Below are positions 45,178 to 56,500 of a DNA stretch of 64,000 bases, piece after piece (positions within the stretch are counted from its first letter, which is position 1; each line of letters opens with the position of its first letter). The position numbers and the translations under genes were made by a program. Source of the DNA: Paenibacillus sp. KS-LC4 (GTDB lineage Bacteria > Bacillota > Bacilli > Paenibacillales > Paenibacillaceae); assembly GCF_036894955.1 (NCBI RefSeq), contig NZ_CP145905.1, positions 2,064,501 through 2,128,500 on the forward strand, written 5' to 3'. The notes under the pieces are model-generated. The model saw nothing but the letters and a program-made list of their open reading frames with translations, ran no database searches and had not been told where the DNA came from.

Positions 45178-46986
45178 GTGAAACGGTATCGAATGATTCC
45201 AATTAAGATGAAGATGATTGTATTTTTCCTGCTTCTCATTCTCGTTCCACTATCTACAATGTTCATCAATTCCTACTTATCCTCGCAGCAGCTGCTTGAA
45301 CGAAAGTATACGGATCTTCTCATGGATGTCTCGCGCCAGTCGAATATTCGCATCGAGGAGTTTTTGAAGGATACGCAGCAAATTTCGCTTATTTCAAGCT
45401 ATGGAATCAACAGCTATGTGTCGGCTATTTCGCAAGAAAACTATCCGATGCAGAACTATCTGCACAACCCTTCCAAAACAAATGAAGATCAGGCAACGCA
45501 GCTGTTAATGAACTATATCACGATGAAAGATAAGGCCTTCTCGATTTATATTTACAATTTGAACGGCGGAAAAGATTTATATGTCAGTTCCAATAAGCCG
45601 ATTGATTATACGTATTATCCTGGCAATGAGAAATGGTTCAAGGAGTTTCTGGAATCGGATATTATAACTTTAGACGTTCCAACGCTGCTAGATCGGCAGA
45701 CGAAAGGCGAGTACAATTGGTCCATATACAATGCCCGTAAAATTTTTGATATGGATGATGGCAAGCTGCTGGGTATTATAGTTATCAGCATAGACATTAA
45801 TTTCATCAATAAGCTGAATAAGCGCCTGCAGGAAAGCAGCCGGTCGGCCTTTACGGTCGTGGACGCAAACGACAACGTTATTTTTAACAGCAAGTATGAG
45901 CTGCTCGGCAAGCCATTTAATAAAGTGTTCCCTATCGAAGCGGAGAAGCTACGACAGCTGGCGGATAGGCAGATCGTTCGTGTAGAGGGTAAGAATTATA
46001 TTGTTATCCGTTCCGCCTTCGAGAAGCATGATTGGGCAACTTATCTTTATATGCCAGTCGATGAGCTCGCCGTCGAAGGCAATATTTTGAAACGTAATTT
46101 AATGATCATTGTTATTGTGCTTGTTATTTTCGCCATCATCAGTTCATTTTACTTTTCTAATCTCATAACGAGGCCGATTAAGCGGCTTATGAGCAATATG
46201 ACGCTGGTCGAGCAAGGGAAATTCGAGAACCTGCCTGCGGTCAAGTCGAACGACGAAATCGGATTGCTGGCCATTCGCTTCGAGCATATGTCCACTGAGC
46301 TGAAACAGCTCGTCGAGCGGATTTATCAGGAGCAGCAGGAAAAAACAGATGCGGAAATTCGAGCGCTGCAAGCGCAAATTAATCCTCACTTCCTGTATAA
46401 CACGCTGAACTCCGTTAAATGGATCGCATCCATGCAGCGCTCCGAGAAGATTGTTGAGATGACGGAAGCTCTCATTTCCTTGCTGCGCTATTCGGCGAAG
46501 ACGGAGCACCGGCTTGTGACCATTCGGGAGGAACTGGATAATATCCACCATTACATAACGATTCAGAAGGTGCGTTATTTCAATCGAATCTCGGTTCAAT
46601 ATGATTTGGATGACACGCTGCTGGATTGCCAAATTTTGAAACTCAGCATTCAGCCTCTTGTCGAGAATGCTATTTTCCATGGTATTGCCGATACGGCGGG
46701 AGAGGGACTCATTACCATTTCCGTTCATGCAACCGGAATAAACGACATCGCGATAAAGGTTGAGGATAACGGGGAAGGAATGGATGATGAGACCGCTCAA
46801 AGGCTGCGTCAAAAAATGATCGGGCAAGAGCCTGTATCCGAAAACATAGGCGTTCGCAATGTACACAGTCGACTTGAGCGGGTATTTGGCTATAAATACG
46901 GCCTGCAATTTACGAGCAAGTCTGGCAGCGGCACTATATTTACGATTACGATTCCGAAAAAGTCTGGAGGCGAGCGAATATGCTGA
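45178..46986 (+). CDS. Sensor histidine kinase, YesM family (third locus)
   Basis: Membrane kinase of about 602 aa. Transmembrane segments at about 8-30 and 305-325 flank an extracellular dCache-like sensor (NYITMKDKAFSIYIYNL, WSIYNARKIFDMDDGKLLGI). HAMP follows, then QINPHFLYNTLNSVKWI with phospho-acceptor H404, and an ATPase domain with PLVENAIFHG and DNGEGMD. GTG at 45178 has GGCGGTGG 4 bases upstream; ATG at 45160 is the alternative. It overlaps the response regulator gene by 7 bp. Confidence 0.92.
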   Translation: MKRYRMIPIKMKMIVFFLLLILVPLSTMFINSYLSSQQLLERKYTDLLMDVSRQSNIRIEEFLKDTQQISLISSYGINSYVSAISQENYPMQNYLHNPSKTNEDQATQLLMNYITMKDKAFSIYIYNLNGGKDLYVSSNKPIDYTYYPGNEKWFKEFLESDIITLDVPTLLDRQTKGEYNWSIYNARKIFDMDDGKLLGIIVISIDINFINKLNKRLQESSRSAFTVVDANDNVIFNSKYELLGKPFNKVFPIEAEKLRQLADRQIVRVEGKNYIVIRSAFEKHDWATYLYMPVDELAVEGNILKRNLMIIVIVLVIFAIISSFYFSNLITRPIKRLMSNMTLVEQGKFENLPAVKSNDEIGLLAIRFEHMSTELKQLVERIYQEQQEKTDAEIRALQAQINPHFLYNTLNSVKWIASMQRSEKIVEMTEALISLLRYSAKTEHRLVTIREELDNIHHYITIQKVRYFNRISVQYDLDDTLLDCQILKLSIQPLVENAIFHGIADTAGEGLITISVHATGINDIAIKVEDNGEGMDDETAQRLRQKMIGQEPVSENIGVRNVHSRLERVFGYKYGLQFTSKSGSGTIFTITIPKKSGGERIC

Positions 46987-48635
46987 ATGTCATTATCGTC
47001 GATGACGAGCTGCTCATGCGCATCGGCTTGAAGTCGATGATCAACTGGGAAGAGTATGGATTTTATATCGCAGGCGAGGCGGCAAATGGAAAGGAAGCGC
47101 TGGAGCTGGCAGCGCAGCTTTCACCGGACCTAATCATTACCGATATCAAAATGCCGGTGATGGACGGCCTAGAGCTGATCAGGCAAGTATCGCAGCTTTT
47201 GCCAAGCTGTCAATTCGTAATTCTCAGCTGCTTGGACGAGTTTCAATATGCGAAGGAAGCGGTTCGACTTGGTGCAGTCGATTATTTAATTAAGAGCGAT
47301 ATGAAGCAGCAGCAGCTGCTCGATGTGCTGAGCGTAGCTAAGAAAAAAAGCGAGTGGCTGCTGCATAACAGCGGCGGCGCTGTTTTCAAGCAACATTATA
47401 AAGAGGGCATTGGATATATGAAGGAATCGGTGTTTAAAGAGCTGTTCAGCGGCTTTCGCAACGAAGAGGAAATTGTTAGCCGCAGCGAGGCGCTTGGCAT
47501 ATCTCTTGTTCAGGGCAGCATGGTGCTGATTAAGCTGAGAATTGACCGATTCGAGAGCATTAGGCAAAAATATGTCGAGCAGGATGAGAAGCTGCTGCGC
47601 TATGCGGTCGTCAATATGATGGAGGAGCTCATTCCTCGTAAGTGGCGCAAAGAAGTGATCGTGGAAAGCTCTTCCGAATATTTGCTGATTATGAACATGC
47701 CGGAGAAGGAGGGCATGCCTGAGAATCAATCTTTGCTTAGCCATGAAGAAGTTTTGCCGATAGAGCGGTTGAACAAGCTTTTTGCCAGCATTTCCGGTGC
47801 GATGAAGGACTATTTAAACATTTCACTGTCAATCGGCATTAGCGGTATCGCTGCTGGCTTTAACGGCTTGAGAAAAGCCTATCAGGAGGCGGATAAGGCC
47901 CTTCGTCTTCTTTTTTTCGAGAGCACAGGGAATGTCAGCTACTTTGAAGGCGGAAGCATACGTCAACGCAATAACGACAGCTTTGTTCTAGGTCGCGAGG
48001 AGGAAAGCCGTTTTCGCCGATTGATTGAGGAGGATGAAGCTGGAGCGCAAGCTTATTTGGAGCAGCTTAGGAAGAAGGTCGATGCGGAAGGCGTGACGGA
48101 GAATGCCATTCGCAAGCTGAATATCCGGCTGCTGACGCTGATTAACTCCTGTTTTCCTAGCATACCGGAAACGGGAATAAGAGGTTATACGCCTTATGAG
48201 TTATTATTTCAAGAGGAACGGCTTAATGGCCTGCATGAGCTGGTGCTTCATTATTTGCAGCAATGCTTGGCCCATAATCAGTCAACGGACAATAGGAATC
48301 AAAGCTATGCGGAGCAGGCCAGCGAGATCATTATGAATCATTATGCAGAGGAGTTGTCGCTGCAATCGGTGGCCAGTCAGATTAATGTGAATCCGTCTTA
48401 TCTGAGCCGGATATTCAAGCAAGAGACCGGTTCGAACTTTGTCAGTTTTTTGACTCGGGTAAGAATGGATAGGGCGCTATATTTTTTAAGGGGGAAAAAT
48501 ATGAAGGTGTACGAGGTGGCGGGATTGGTCGGTTATCCGAATACCGCTTATTTCAGCAAGCTATTCAAAAAAGTTATCGGAGTTACCCCCGAAGAGTACC
48601 GGGCACAGTCGACAAAAAGCGAAAGTCAAAAATAG
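46980..48635 (+). CDS. Response regulator, YesN family, AraC-type output (third locus)
   Basis: Regulator of 551 aa. The receiver domain has DD at 8-9, phospho-acceptor D55 (IITDIKMP) and YLIKSD, where the conserved K is kept. A long linker leads to a C-terminal AraC double helix-turn-helix (VNPSYLSRIFKQETGSNFVS; GYPNTAYFSKLFKKVIGVTP). ATG overlaps the kinase stop by 7 bp, so the two are translationally coupled. A terminator follows, then the importer operon it probably activates. Confidence 0.94.
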   Translation: MLNVIIVDDELLMRIGLKSMINWEEYGFYIAGEAANGKEALELAAQLSPDLIITDIKMPVMDGLELIRQVSQLLPSCQFVILSCLDEFQYAKEAVRLGAVDYLIKSDMKQQQLLDVLSVAKKKSEWLLHNSGGAVFKQHYKEGIGYMKESVFKELFSGFRNEEEIVSRSEALGISLVQGSMVLIKLRIDRFESIRQKYVEQDEKLLRYAVVNMMEELIPRKWRKEVIVESSSEYLLIMNMPEKEGMPENQSLLSHEEVLPIERLNKLFASISGAMKDYLNISLSIGISGIAAGFNGLRKAYQEADKALRLLFFESTGNVSYFEGGSIRQRNNDSFVLGREEESRFRRLIEEDEAGAQAYLEQLRKKVDAEGVTENAIRKLNIRLLTLINSCFPSIPETGIRGYTPYELLFQEERLNGLHELVLHYLQQCLAHNQSTDNRNQSYAEQASEIIMNHYAEELSLQSVASQINVNPSYLSRIFKQETGSNFVSFLTRVRMDRALYFLRGKNMKVYEVAGLVGYPNTAYFSKLFKKVIGVTPEEYRAQSTKSESQK

Positions 48636-48646
48636 AATCAATTTAG

Positions 48647-48680
48647 TAAAAAAAGTGCATAGTCCGCTGTGCGCTTTTTT
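48647..48680 (+). terminator. Rho-independent terminator after third regulator
   Basis: AAAAAAGTGCATAG and CTGTGCGCTTTTTT arms pair around TCCG with two mismatches, ending in a T run. Confidence 0.8.
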
Positions 48681-48814
48681 TTGTGTTTTTAAAAAGGGGT
48701 AAAAAAACGACGGAGTGCAGTAAAGAACGTTGATTTATTGAGGCGAAGGGGGCCTATATACTTAAAAAGTAAGCAGGGTGGCAATTTACAAACTTAATCT
48801 GGGGGTTAATGGAA

Positions 48815-50128
48815 ATGAAAAGAAGATTACCGATTCTTCTCATCGTGATGATCATTATGGCTGTGCTTTCCGCTTGCGGACAGAGCAATAATTCGCCGAC
48901 AAGCACGGGGGAAGCAACTAAAGCACCTGAAGCAACCGCGGAAGCGACCAAAGTGCCTGAAACGAGCACGGAACCCGTTACGTTGACGTATGCAATGTGG
49001 GATGCCAACCAAGCTAAGGGAATTCGTACGCTGGCAGACGAATTTGAAAAAGCAAACACTGGCATTAAAATCAATATCGAAGTAACAGGATGGTCGGAAT
49101 ATTGGACCATGCTTGAGGCAGGCGCCACAGGCGGGTCACTGCCGGACGTATTCTGGATGCATTCTAATGAAATTTATCGCTATGCATCGAACAACATGCT
49201 GCTCGATTTGACTGACCGTTTAAAAAACAGTACAAAAGCTGATTTGAGCAAATTTCCAGAAGGCCTAAACCAAATCTATAACTTCCAAGGCAAGCAATAC
49301 GCTGTGCCGAAAGATTTTGACACCATCGGCCTTTGGTACAATAAAACGATGTTCGATGAGGCGAAGGTTGAATATCCGAACGAGAATTGGACTTGGGACG
49401 ATTTGTACAAGGCAGCGAAAGCGCTAACGAAGGATGGCAAATATGGCATTCTGACTCCGTTCCATAACCAAGAGGGCTACTACAACTTCGTATACCAAAA
49501 CGGAGGAACGATCATTACGGCAGACAAAAAGTCCGGCTATGACGATCCGAAAACGATTGAAGCACTGGAGTATTATGTTAAGTTCATTCGCGATGGCTTG
49601 TCACCGGAAATTTACGACGATGCCGCTCGCGCAGAAGCGTTGCAAAACGGCGTTGCCGCAATGGGCTTCTTCGGTTCATGGAATCTGTCAGGCTTTACAG
49701 CAAACGAGTATATGGCTAAAAATTTCGACGTGGCTCCGCTTCCGAAGGGAGAGAAGCAAGCTACAATTTTTAACGGTTTGGGCAACGCGATCGCATTTAA
49801 TACAAAACATCCGGAAGAAGCTTGGAAGTTCGTTGAGTATTTAAGCTCCAAAGAGGGACAAGATCGTCAAGCTGAGCTTGGCATCGCGATTTCCGCATAT
49901 GAAGGCGCAGCAGACCTGTGGATTTCGTCGAATACAACGTTTAATGTAAAAGCATTTGTAGATATGGTGAAATATGCAGTCATCCGTCCATACTCGAATA
50001 CGACGGCTGTATGGGAGGACAAAGCATATGAAGCCTTGGGGCCTGCATTTTCCGGAAAGCAATCCGTTGAGGAGGCGGCTAAAAATGCAGCTGAAATTAT
50101 GAATGACAGCCTTGCAACTGAAAAGTAA
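48815..50128 (+). CDS. Sugar ABC transporter substrate-binding lipoprotein
   Basis: Extracellular solute-binding protein, family 1 (437 aa), with lipobox LSAC (lipidated C21), a T/E/A-rich linker holding near-repeats TKAPEATAEATKVPETSTE, and a binding domain (LTYAMWDANQAKGIRTLADE, SLPDVFWMHSNE, IFNGLGNAIAFN). ATG at 48815 is chosen because GGGGG lies 9 bases upstream; an ATG at 48809 is too close to that site. It heads an operon with two permeases and a second binding protein. Confidence 0.93.
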   Translation: MKRRLPILLIVMIIMAVLSACGQSNNSPTSTGEATKAPEATAEATKVPETSTEPVTLTYAMWDANQAKGIRTLADEFEKANTGIKINIEVTGWSEYWTMLEAGATGGSLPDVFWMHSNEIYRYASNNMLLDLTDRLKNSTKADLSKFPEGLNQIYNFQGKQYAVPKDFDTIGLWYNKTMFDEAKVEYPNENWTWDDLYKAAKALTKDGKYGILTPFHNQEGYYNFVYQNGGTIITADKKSGYDDPKTIEALEYYVKFIRDGLSPEIYDDAARAEALQNGVAAMGFFGSWNLSGFTANEYMAKNFDVAPLPKGEKQATIFNGLGNAIAFNTKHPEEAWKFVEYLSSKEGQDRQAELGIAISAYEGAADLWISSNTTFNVKAFVDMVKYAVIRPYSNTTAVWEDKAYEALGPAFSGKQSVEEAAKNAAEIMNDSLATEK

Positions 50129-50177
50129 GCAATGACAGGGCATGCTTGAACCGATAGAAAAAATAGTAGCATACCTA

Positions 50178-50201
50178 TCGCGGCAGTCAAGGCTGCCGCG
50201 A
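50178..50201 (+). other. Intra-operon stem-loop
   Basis: TCGCGGCAG and CTGCCGCGA form a perfect 9-bp stem around a 6-base loop between binding protein and permease genes. There is no T run, so it is more likely to stabilise the upstream mRNA end than to terminate transcription. Confidence 0.65.
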
Positions 50202-50234
50202 TTCACCTTTGTGCGAGGGTAGGAGTGAATAGAG

Positions 50235-51146
50235 ATGAGCAAAATGATTGCGCGCAAATTTTCCAAACGAACGCTGAATGAATGGTATTGGGGATGGTTT
50301 TTGATTGCGCCTACCGTGGTAGGTCTCATTATTTTGAATATTATACCGATTATTCAAACGATATATTTAAGCTTTTTTACGAGCGGAGATTTCGGAAAAG
50401 GCCATATTTTTGTCGGCTTCGATAATTATATAAAGCTGATTCACGACCCCCAAGTTTGGCATGCAACGGCGAATACGCTGATCTACACCGTATTGGTAGT
50501 GCCTTTAAGCGTTATTTTCGGCTTGGTGGCTGCTGTATTGCTGAATGGAAAGCTAAAGGGCAAATCGTTGTACCGAACGATCTATTTTATTCCGATGATA
50601 GCCGCTCCGGCGGCCGTAACGATGGTATGGAAATGGCTTTACAACAATCAATTTGGTTTGTTCAATTATGTGCTTTCCAAAGCTGGTCTGGCACCAGTCA
50701 ATTGGACATCTGATCCGAATATCGCGCTCATCTCTATAGCGATTATCGGCATTTGGAGCGTCTTCGGCTATAATATGGTGCTTTTGCTTGCCGGATTGCA
50801 GGAAATCCCGAAGGATTATTACGAGGCTTCCGATATTGATGGAGCAAGCAAACTGAGGCAGTTTTTCGTTGTGACGCTGCCGCTTGTAACGCCGACGTTG
50901 TTTTTCGTACTCGTTACAGCCATTATACAAGGCATGCAGGTGTTCGACGTTATATACATGATGATTGACATTCAAAATCCGGCGTATGAAAAAACGGTAT
51001 CGCTCGTTTATTTGTTTTACAACAACTCGTTTAAGTATTCGAATAAAGGGTACGGCTCGGCAATCGTCATGCTGCTGCTAGCCATCATTATGGTAATTAC
51101 GTACGTTCAAATGAAAGCTCAGAAAAAATGGGTTAATTACTTGTAA
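50235..51146 (+). CDS. Sugar ABC transporter permease, MalF/UgpA type (third locus)
   Basis: Membrane subunit (303 aa) with about six hydrophobic segments and an EAA loop reading DYYEASDIDGASKLRQFF. The ATG is preceded by GTAGGAGTG. It ends 19 bp before the partner permease. Substrate unknown; the neighbouring multimodular glycosidase suggests a plant-wall oligosaccharide. Confidence 0.93.
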   Translation: MSKMIARKFSKRTLNEWYWGWFLIAPTVVGLIILNIIPIIQTIYLSFFTSGDFGKGHIFVGFDNYIKLIHDPQVWHATANTLIYTVLVVPLSVIFGLVAAVLLNGKLKGKSLYRTIYFIPMIAAPAAVTMVWKWLYNNQFGLFNYVLSKAGLAPVNWTSDPNIALISIAIIGIWSVFGYNMVLLLAGLQEIPKDYYEASDIDGASKLRQFFVVTLPLVTPTLFFVLVTAIIQGMQVFDVIYMMIDIQNPAYEKTVSLVYLFYNNSFKYSNKGYGSAIVMLLLAIIMVITYVQMKAQKKWVNYL

Positions 51147-51165
51147 GAATAGGAGCGTCAGAAAC

Positions 51166-51996
51166 ATGAAGACTAACAACCGAATGTCAGCCCTTGCAGT
51201 CCAAACCGTCTTAATCGCGGGCGCATGCCTTATGATTCTCCCTTTTATATGGATGCTTCTTACTTCGTTCAAAACGGTTGCGGAATCGACTTCTCTTAAT
51301 CCGTTCGTACTGCTGCCTTCCGAGTGGAAATGGGGCAATTATGCCGAAGTAATTCGCCAGAACGACTTCGTCAATCTTTACTTCAATACGTTTGCCATGA
51401 TGGCGCTGCGAATCCTTTGCTCCATTCTGTTCAGCGCGATGGCTGCCTATGCATTCGCGCGTCTTCATTTCCCCGGCAGAAATGTATTATTTGGTCTTGT
51501 TCTTTTTCAGATGATGGTGCCGACGCAAATTTTTATAATCCCGCAGTATTTGATGGTGGATGCGCTTGGCATGAGGAATACGATTTTTGCTTTGCTGTTT
51601 CCGGGGTTGGTCAGCGCATTCGGAACGTTTTTGCTTAGGCAGTTTTTCATGGGATTGCCCAAGGAACTGGAAGAGGCGGCGAGACTAGACGGCTGCAACA
51701 TCGGACAAACGTTCATCAAGGTCATGCTGCCGCTTGCCAAGTCGGGCCTCATTGCGCTTGGTATCTTTACCGCATTGTTTGCGTTCAAGGATTTGATGTG
51801 GCCGATGATTGTAAATACAAGCTCGGATGCCGCTACACTGTCGTCTGCTTTGGCTAAAATCCAAAGCGCATATTCGGTTAACTACCCGGAATTGATGGCG
51901 GCGTCTGTCATTGCTATTTTCCCGATGCTGTTCATTTATATGGTTTTCCAAAAGCAGTTTATTCAAGGGATCGCCACTTCAGGCGGAAAACTGTAA
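51166..51996 (+). CDS. Sugar ABC transporter permease, MalG type (third locus)
   Basis: Second membrane subunit (276 aa); the EAA loop reads ELEEAARLDGCNIGQTFIKV and the end is FIQGIATSGGKL. ATG at 51166 is preceded by AGGAGCG. A second binding-protein gene begins 113 bp downstream. Confidence 0.93.
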   Translation: MKTNNRMSALAVQTVLIAGACLMILPFIWMLLTSFKTVAESTSLNPFVLLPSEWKWGNYAEVIRQNDFVNLYFNTFAMMALRILCSILFSAMAAYAFARLHFPGRNVLFGLVLFQMMVPTQIFIIPQYLMVDALGMRNTIFALLFPGLVSAFGTFLLRQFFMGLPKELEEAARLDGCNIGQTFIKVMLPLAKSGLIALGIFTALFAFKDLMWPMIVNTSSDAATLSSALAKIQSAYSVNYPELMAASVIAIFPMLFIYMVFQKQFIQGIATSGGKL

Positions 51997-52109
51997 TCAA
52001 TGGGCTGAAGGAGGTTTAAAGGTTTCCCAATGTACTGATTGTGCGGTGGCTTGCTTTCTCGTATCATTATGAAAGCGAGAACCATTCAAGGTCGGGAGGA
52101 AATCCAGTT

Positions 52110-53390
52110 ATGATAGCGAAGGCGTCCTCAATATTAGCTATGGCTGTTTTACTGGTCATGGTCTTATCTGTATTATCTTGCAGTGATATGGAGCAATCGA
52201 AAATGGAAGGCGGAAATTCCGAGAAACAAGTGGAGCAAGTGACGCTTATCTATTCGAGCTATTTGCTGGATAAGGCTCAGGCAAGCAAAGTGTATTATGA
52301 TGCCATCGCAGAATTCGAAGCGCAAAATCCGAACATTAAAATAGAAGCGGATTTTATTCAAAATGCAGGCTATATGGCCGGGGTGAAAATTCGATTATTA
52401 GGCGGCGTGCAGATGGATGTATTTGATACTTGGTCGCCAAGTCTTTTTGAAGAGTTTCGCAAGCTAAATAATAATATTTATTTGGATTTGTCTGGCTTGA
52501 CCATATCAAATGATTTCGTGCCGAATTCGCTTAAACCAGTAACAATTGATGGAAAAGTGTACGGAGTGCCAGAGGTCATGCATAGCGACGGTCTATTGTA
52601 CAATAAAACAATGTTTAAGGAGCTAGGCTTATCGGTTCCGCAAACTTGGGACGAGTTTCTTGAACTGTGTGATAAGGTAAAGCGAGCTGGTATTATACCG
52701 ATTGCGATGGATTCGGATTGGTCGACCCCTCAATTTTTTTGGGGTTCCATCATGTCCAATAATGGAGCGGATGAAGAGTGGACTAGGAAGCTGGAACAGG
52801 GAGAAATTCAAATCAGCGATCCCATATTTGTCGATGCGATCCAAAAGCATAAAGAAATCATTGACCGCGGATTCGTTCCGACCGGATGGATGAGCATGAA
52901 GCATGAGCAGTCTAAGGATTTGCTAGGACAAGGCAAGGCGGCAATGATGATTACGGGAACGTGGGATATTCCAAGCATTATGGAACGCAATCCGAATATA
53001 GAAGTCGAGTTTATGATGGTGCCAGGAGAAAAACAGACCGTTCCAAACATTAATGTAGGCACATACCGCGTCATTAATGCGAAAACAGAGCATCCAGAGG
53101 AAGCGAAGAAGTTCGTCTCCTTCATGAATAGCAAAGCGACGCAACAAAAGCTTGCGGACGGCGCGTTAGCGGTGCCGTCTGTTATTTCTGCTGATAGTAC
53201 CAATCCAGTCGTCGCCAATATCGCAGCACTTGTAACTCGTGAGGACGCTAAACTATATTGGCCGCATACGGTATCCACAGAATCATTGCAGGTGAAAATT
53301 CAAGAAGGCGTTAATAAATATTTGGCAGGTGAAAGCTTGGAATTGACGCTAGAGGAAATTCAACAGGCGATTGACAGCGTCAGGGAGTAA
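52110..53390 (+). CDS. Second sugar ABC substrate-binding lipoprotein of the operon
   Basis: Extracellular solute-binding protein (426 aa) with lipobox SVLSC (lipidated C24) and a family 1 fold (VTLIYSSYLLDKAQASKVYY, GGVQMDVFDTW, MMITGTWDIPSIME). ATG at 52110 is chosen from GGGAGGAAA about 8 bases upstream; in-frame upstream starts lack a site. It differs clearly from the binding protein heading the operon, so the same permeases might be fed by two receptors of different specificity. Confidence 0.9.
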   Translation: MIAKASSILAMAVLLVMVLSVLSCSDMEQSKMEGGNSEKQVEQVTLIYSSYLLDKAQASKVYYDAIAEFEAQNPNIKIEADFIQNAGYMAGVKIRLLGGVQMDVFDTWSPSLFEEFRKLNNNIYLDLSGLTISNDFVPNSLKPVTIDGKVYGVPEVMHSDGLLYNKTMFKELGLSVPQTWDEFLELCDKVKRAGIIPIAMDSDWSTPQFFWGSIMSNNGADEEWTRKLEQGEIQISDPIFVDAIQKHKEIIDRGFVPTGWMSMKHEQSKDLLGQGKAAMMITGTWDIPSIMERNPNIEVEFMMVPGEKQTVPNINVGTYRVINAKTEHPEEAKKFVSFMNSKATQQKLADGALAVPSVISADSTNPVVANIAALVTREDAKLYWPHTVSTESLQVKIQEGVNKYLAGESLELTLEEIQQAIDSVRE

Positions 53391-53571
53391 CGTAGACTAG
53401 AAATCTGGAAGATTGTAAAGAAAGGAATAAATAAAGTAAAGAAACTTGATTTCATAACTCTATTCATTGTTTTAACATTTGATTAGCAAGGCAGAGCTTA
53501 GTTATAAGGGAGGTAGTAGAAGGGTATAGGCAAGATCCAGGCTAATAATTAAATAAAAGAGGTGAGCTGTT

Positions 53572-56500
53572 ATGAGACGCAATCTTAAGCATTTAATTGT
53601 AGCTATGCTTGCATTGTTGATGATGTTGCCGCAGTCATTCGTAAGCGCTTCCACGAGCGAGGAGCCTGTTCAAGAGGCCATTCGGCAAGTATCGTCAGAG
53701 GTAACACCTATATTCAACTGGGCATTTGATCAGGGGCTGGTGGAGGAACGATCTGTTGTGAACAGTGTTTATTCGGAATCGGTTGAAGATTATGCTGAGC
53801 TTCAAGGAACGGCGGCTATTGTCAATGATGCGCAGCGAGGGAATGTGCTTTCCCTGTCAGGCGGGGCAAATGGTACCGGCTGGTTAAAGCTGCCGGATCA
53901 TCTATATCGCGATATTGAAGATGAGCTGTCCATTTCTTTTTGGGCTAATGTTGATCCATCATCGAATGCTTATACCCGGCTATTATCCTCTACTATTGCC
54001 AAAAAAGGGCTAACATCAAGGGGGGTGGGTTGGTGGCAAGACTCGGAGTTTATAATCGTTGCTGGAGGAGGAACATTTAATAATCGGATTTATACCGGTA
54101 CTAATCCCAATGCGATTGCCGACTACAGAGGGGACATGGATTGGAATGTAAATCCCGCGAGGGGCAAATGGCAGCATATTGTTATTACGATGAAAAATGA
54201 TGGTGCTTATGAAGTGTATGTAGATGGCAAAGCGAGTGGAGCAAGCAGTTTGGTTCCAGGAAACAGTACGTCCAATGCGACAATGCTAACGGTTATGCAG
54301 CATTTCTTCACTCGTTCCTATCTGGATGCTTTGAAGTTCAATGACTTTGGCAGATCCCTTTATACATCTGATGGAGATATGAATGGCAGGTTTGATGATA
54401 TTCGGCTGTATAAGGATGTTTTGAATGCAGAGCAAGTAAACGACTTGTATGAGAAGACAAGGCATGATGGAGCCGATGTGGTAAAGCCTGCAAAAATATC
54501 GGTTGATTTGGCAGATCGCTCATTAGGAGAAGTGTTCCATGGTGCCGCTGGTGCTCTATATGCGGTCAGTGAGCCAAACGTTCCGGATATCAATACGTTA
54601 ATTTCTATTAAACCCTCTCATATTTCGCAAAAGCCTCCCAATGGCATTCAGCACCCGACAGGAGATGCTCTGAGAGTTGCAGACTATTTCTTTGACGCTG
54701 GGGGAGAAGCGGTTAACATCGTTATGCAGGACTATTATCAGCATTGGTACTATCCATCTAGAACAGCCGACGAGTATATTAACGAAGCTGTCATCCCGAT
54801 TGCTACGGCAGTCAAAGCATATAAGAATAACTGGGCTTCCAAAAATCCAGGCGAGGATCCAGATCAGAAATTCATCTATATTCCATTTAATGAGCCTGAA
54901 CAGAATGGAAATCGCTATCCACAGTTATTAGCTGACAATCCAACAGGCGTAAATTCAAGAGCTGTGTTTAATAGAGACTGGTTAGCGGTCACACAGAAAA
55001 TTAAGGAAATTGACCCCGGCGCGGTCATTTCAGGGGTGAATTTAACGCAGTATGGAGCAAAAGTATTTGAAGCTTTCATTCCCTATTGTGTTGAAAATGA
55101 TTGTTTGCCCGATATTATCAGTTGGCATATGCTGTGGGACAAAGCTTATAATGCTGCGGCATCAAATGTCGCTACCTTCAGAGGTGTGGAATCAAGGCAC
55201 GAGCAAAGGTACAGAGAGCTGTATCCAGATCGTGAAGTGCCGTTCCCGATTAAAGTCGATATTAATGAATATGCCGCAACATCTGAAATTGCAGTAGGCG
55301 GGTCGCTTATTCATTACATCGCGCGTTATGACGAATTGAAGATGAATAGTATGCTGCCTTACTGGAACACGGCCAATTCATATGGTTCCTTACTTGCTGG
55401 GCAAAATGAACCGAATGGCGCATGGTGGTTATATAAATGGTATGCAGATATGATGGGTGGAGACATGGCTAAGGTCAGCGTCATTCATGCTCGAAATGAT
55501 CAAGACCTGTTTGGGCCTGGATTGTATGGTCTATCGTCCATTCAAGATGATAAGGAACAAGTGAGTATAGCATTTGGCGGTACACAAGGGGATAGCACAA
55601 TCGAGTTCAATCATGTGTCCGGCGATGCAAATAGTCCATCATTCCTTGAAGGGGCAGAGCAAGCTCGTGTCACGGTTTGGCATGCAGGATATACGGGTTT
55701 AACGGGCTTCCTTGTAGAGCCGACGCAAATTATTGATCGCAATTACCCGGTTGAAAATGGCACGATAACGTTGGATGTGAAATTGGATGATTATACTTCA
55801 GCCTATTTTGCTGTCATTACACCGGCAGTAAATAATAATTCGCACGAAATTTGGTTCGACCGTTTCGAGGCAGAGGATGCTGAGGTTCAGACAAATGTTA
55901 TCACTACGGACCATTATCCGCGTAAAAGTACTGGCCGCTCGGCATCCAACGGGCGGTACATTGAAGGCATCAAATATTTAAACAGTGTGGTAAAGTGGAC
56001 CAACATTACAGTTCCGGCAGACGGAAACTACCGATTAGATATGATTGGTGGAAGCGGCGCTGCTGCAAGCATGCGTAATCAAGCAAATACAGGGAACGCA
56101 AATCAACGTATCAATTCGGAATGGTTTGTCAAGATTGATGATCAGCCCTCCTTCAAGATTGTGCTTCGTGCGGATTATAGCATGCAGTTATTAGGAGGAA
56201 ATACAAGTTTTGTTGATTTGGAGCAAGGGACGCATTCGCTTAGTATTAGTAAATACAATTTGGATACGGGAGAAGAAGGCCAAGGGGAATCCACGCTTGA
56301 TGCAATTGAATTGACTTATAACGGCCAGCCTGAGGAGCTCCCAAATTATCGTGTACAGGCAGAATTTGCCGAGTATGATACTGCAAAGGGATTGTCGAGA
56401 GAAAGCAGTCTCGAAGGTTTTGAAGGCGCAGGGTATTTGACTGGTTATGGCCATGATTCCGACGCAAATACTCGTTTCGTCACGAGTGTGCTTCACGACG

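Noticed and set aside
48730..48760. SigA promoter before the binding-protein gene at 48815 (TTGATT ... TATATA)
   Set aside because: The spacer is 19 bp and both hexamers are weak. An activator-dependent promoter is possible but cannot be supported.
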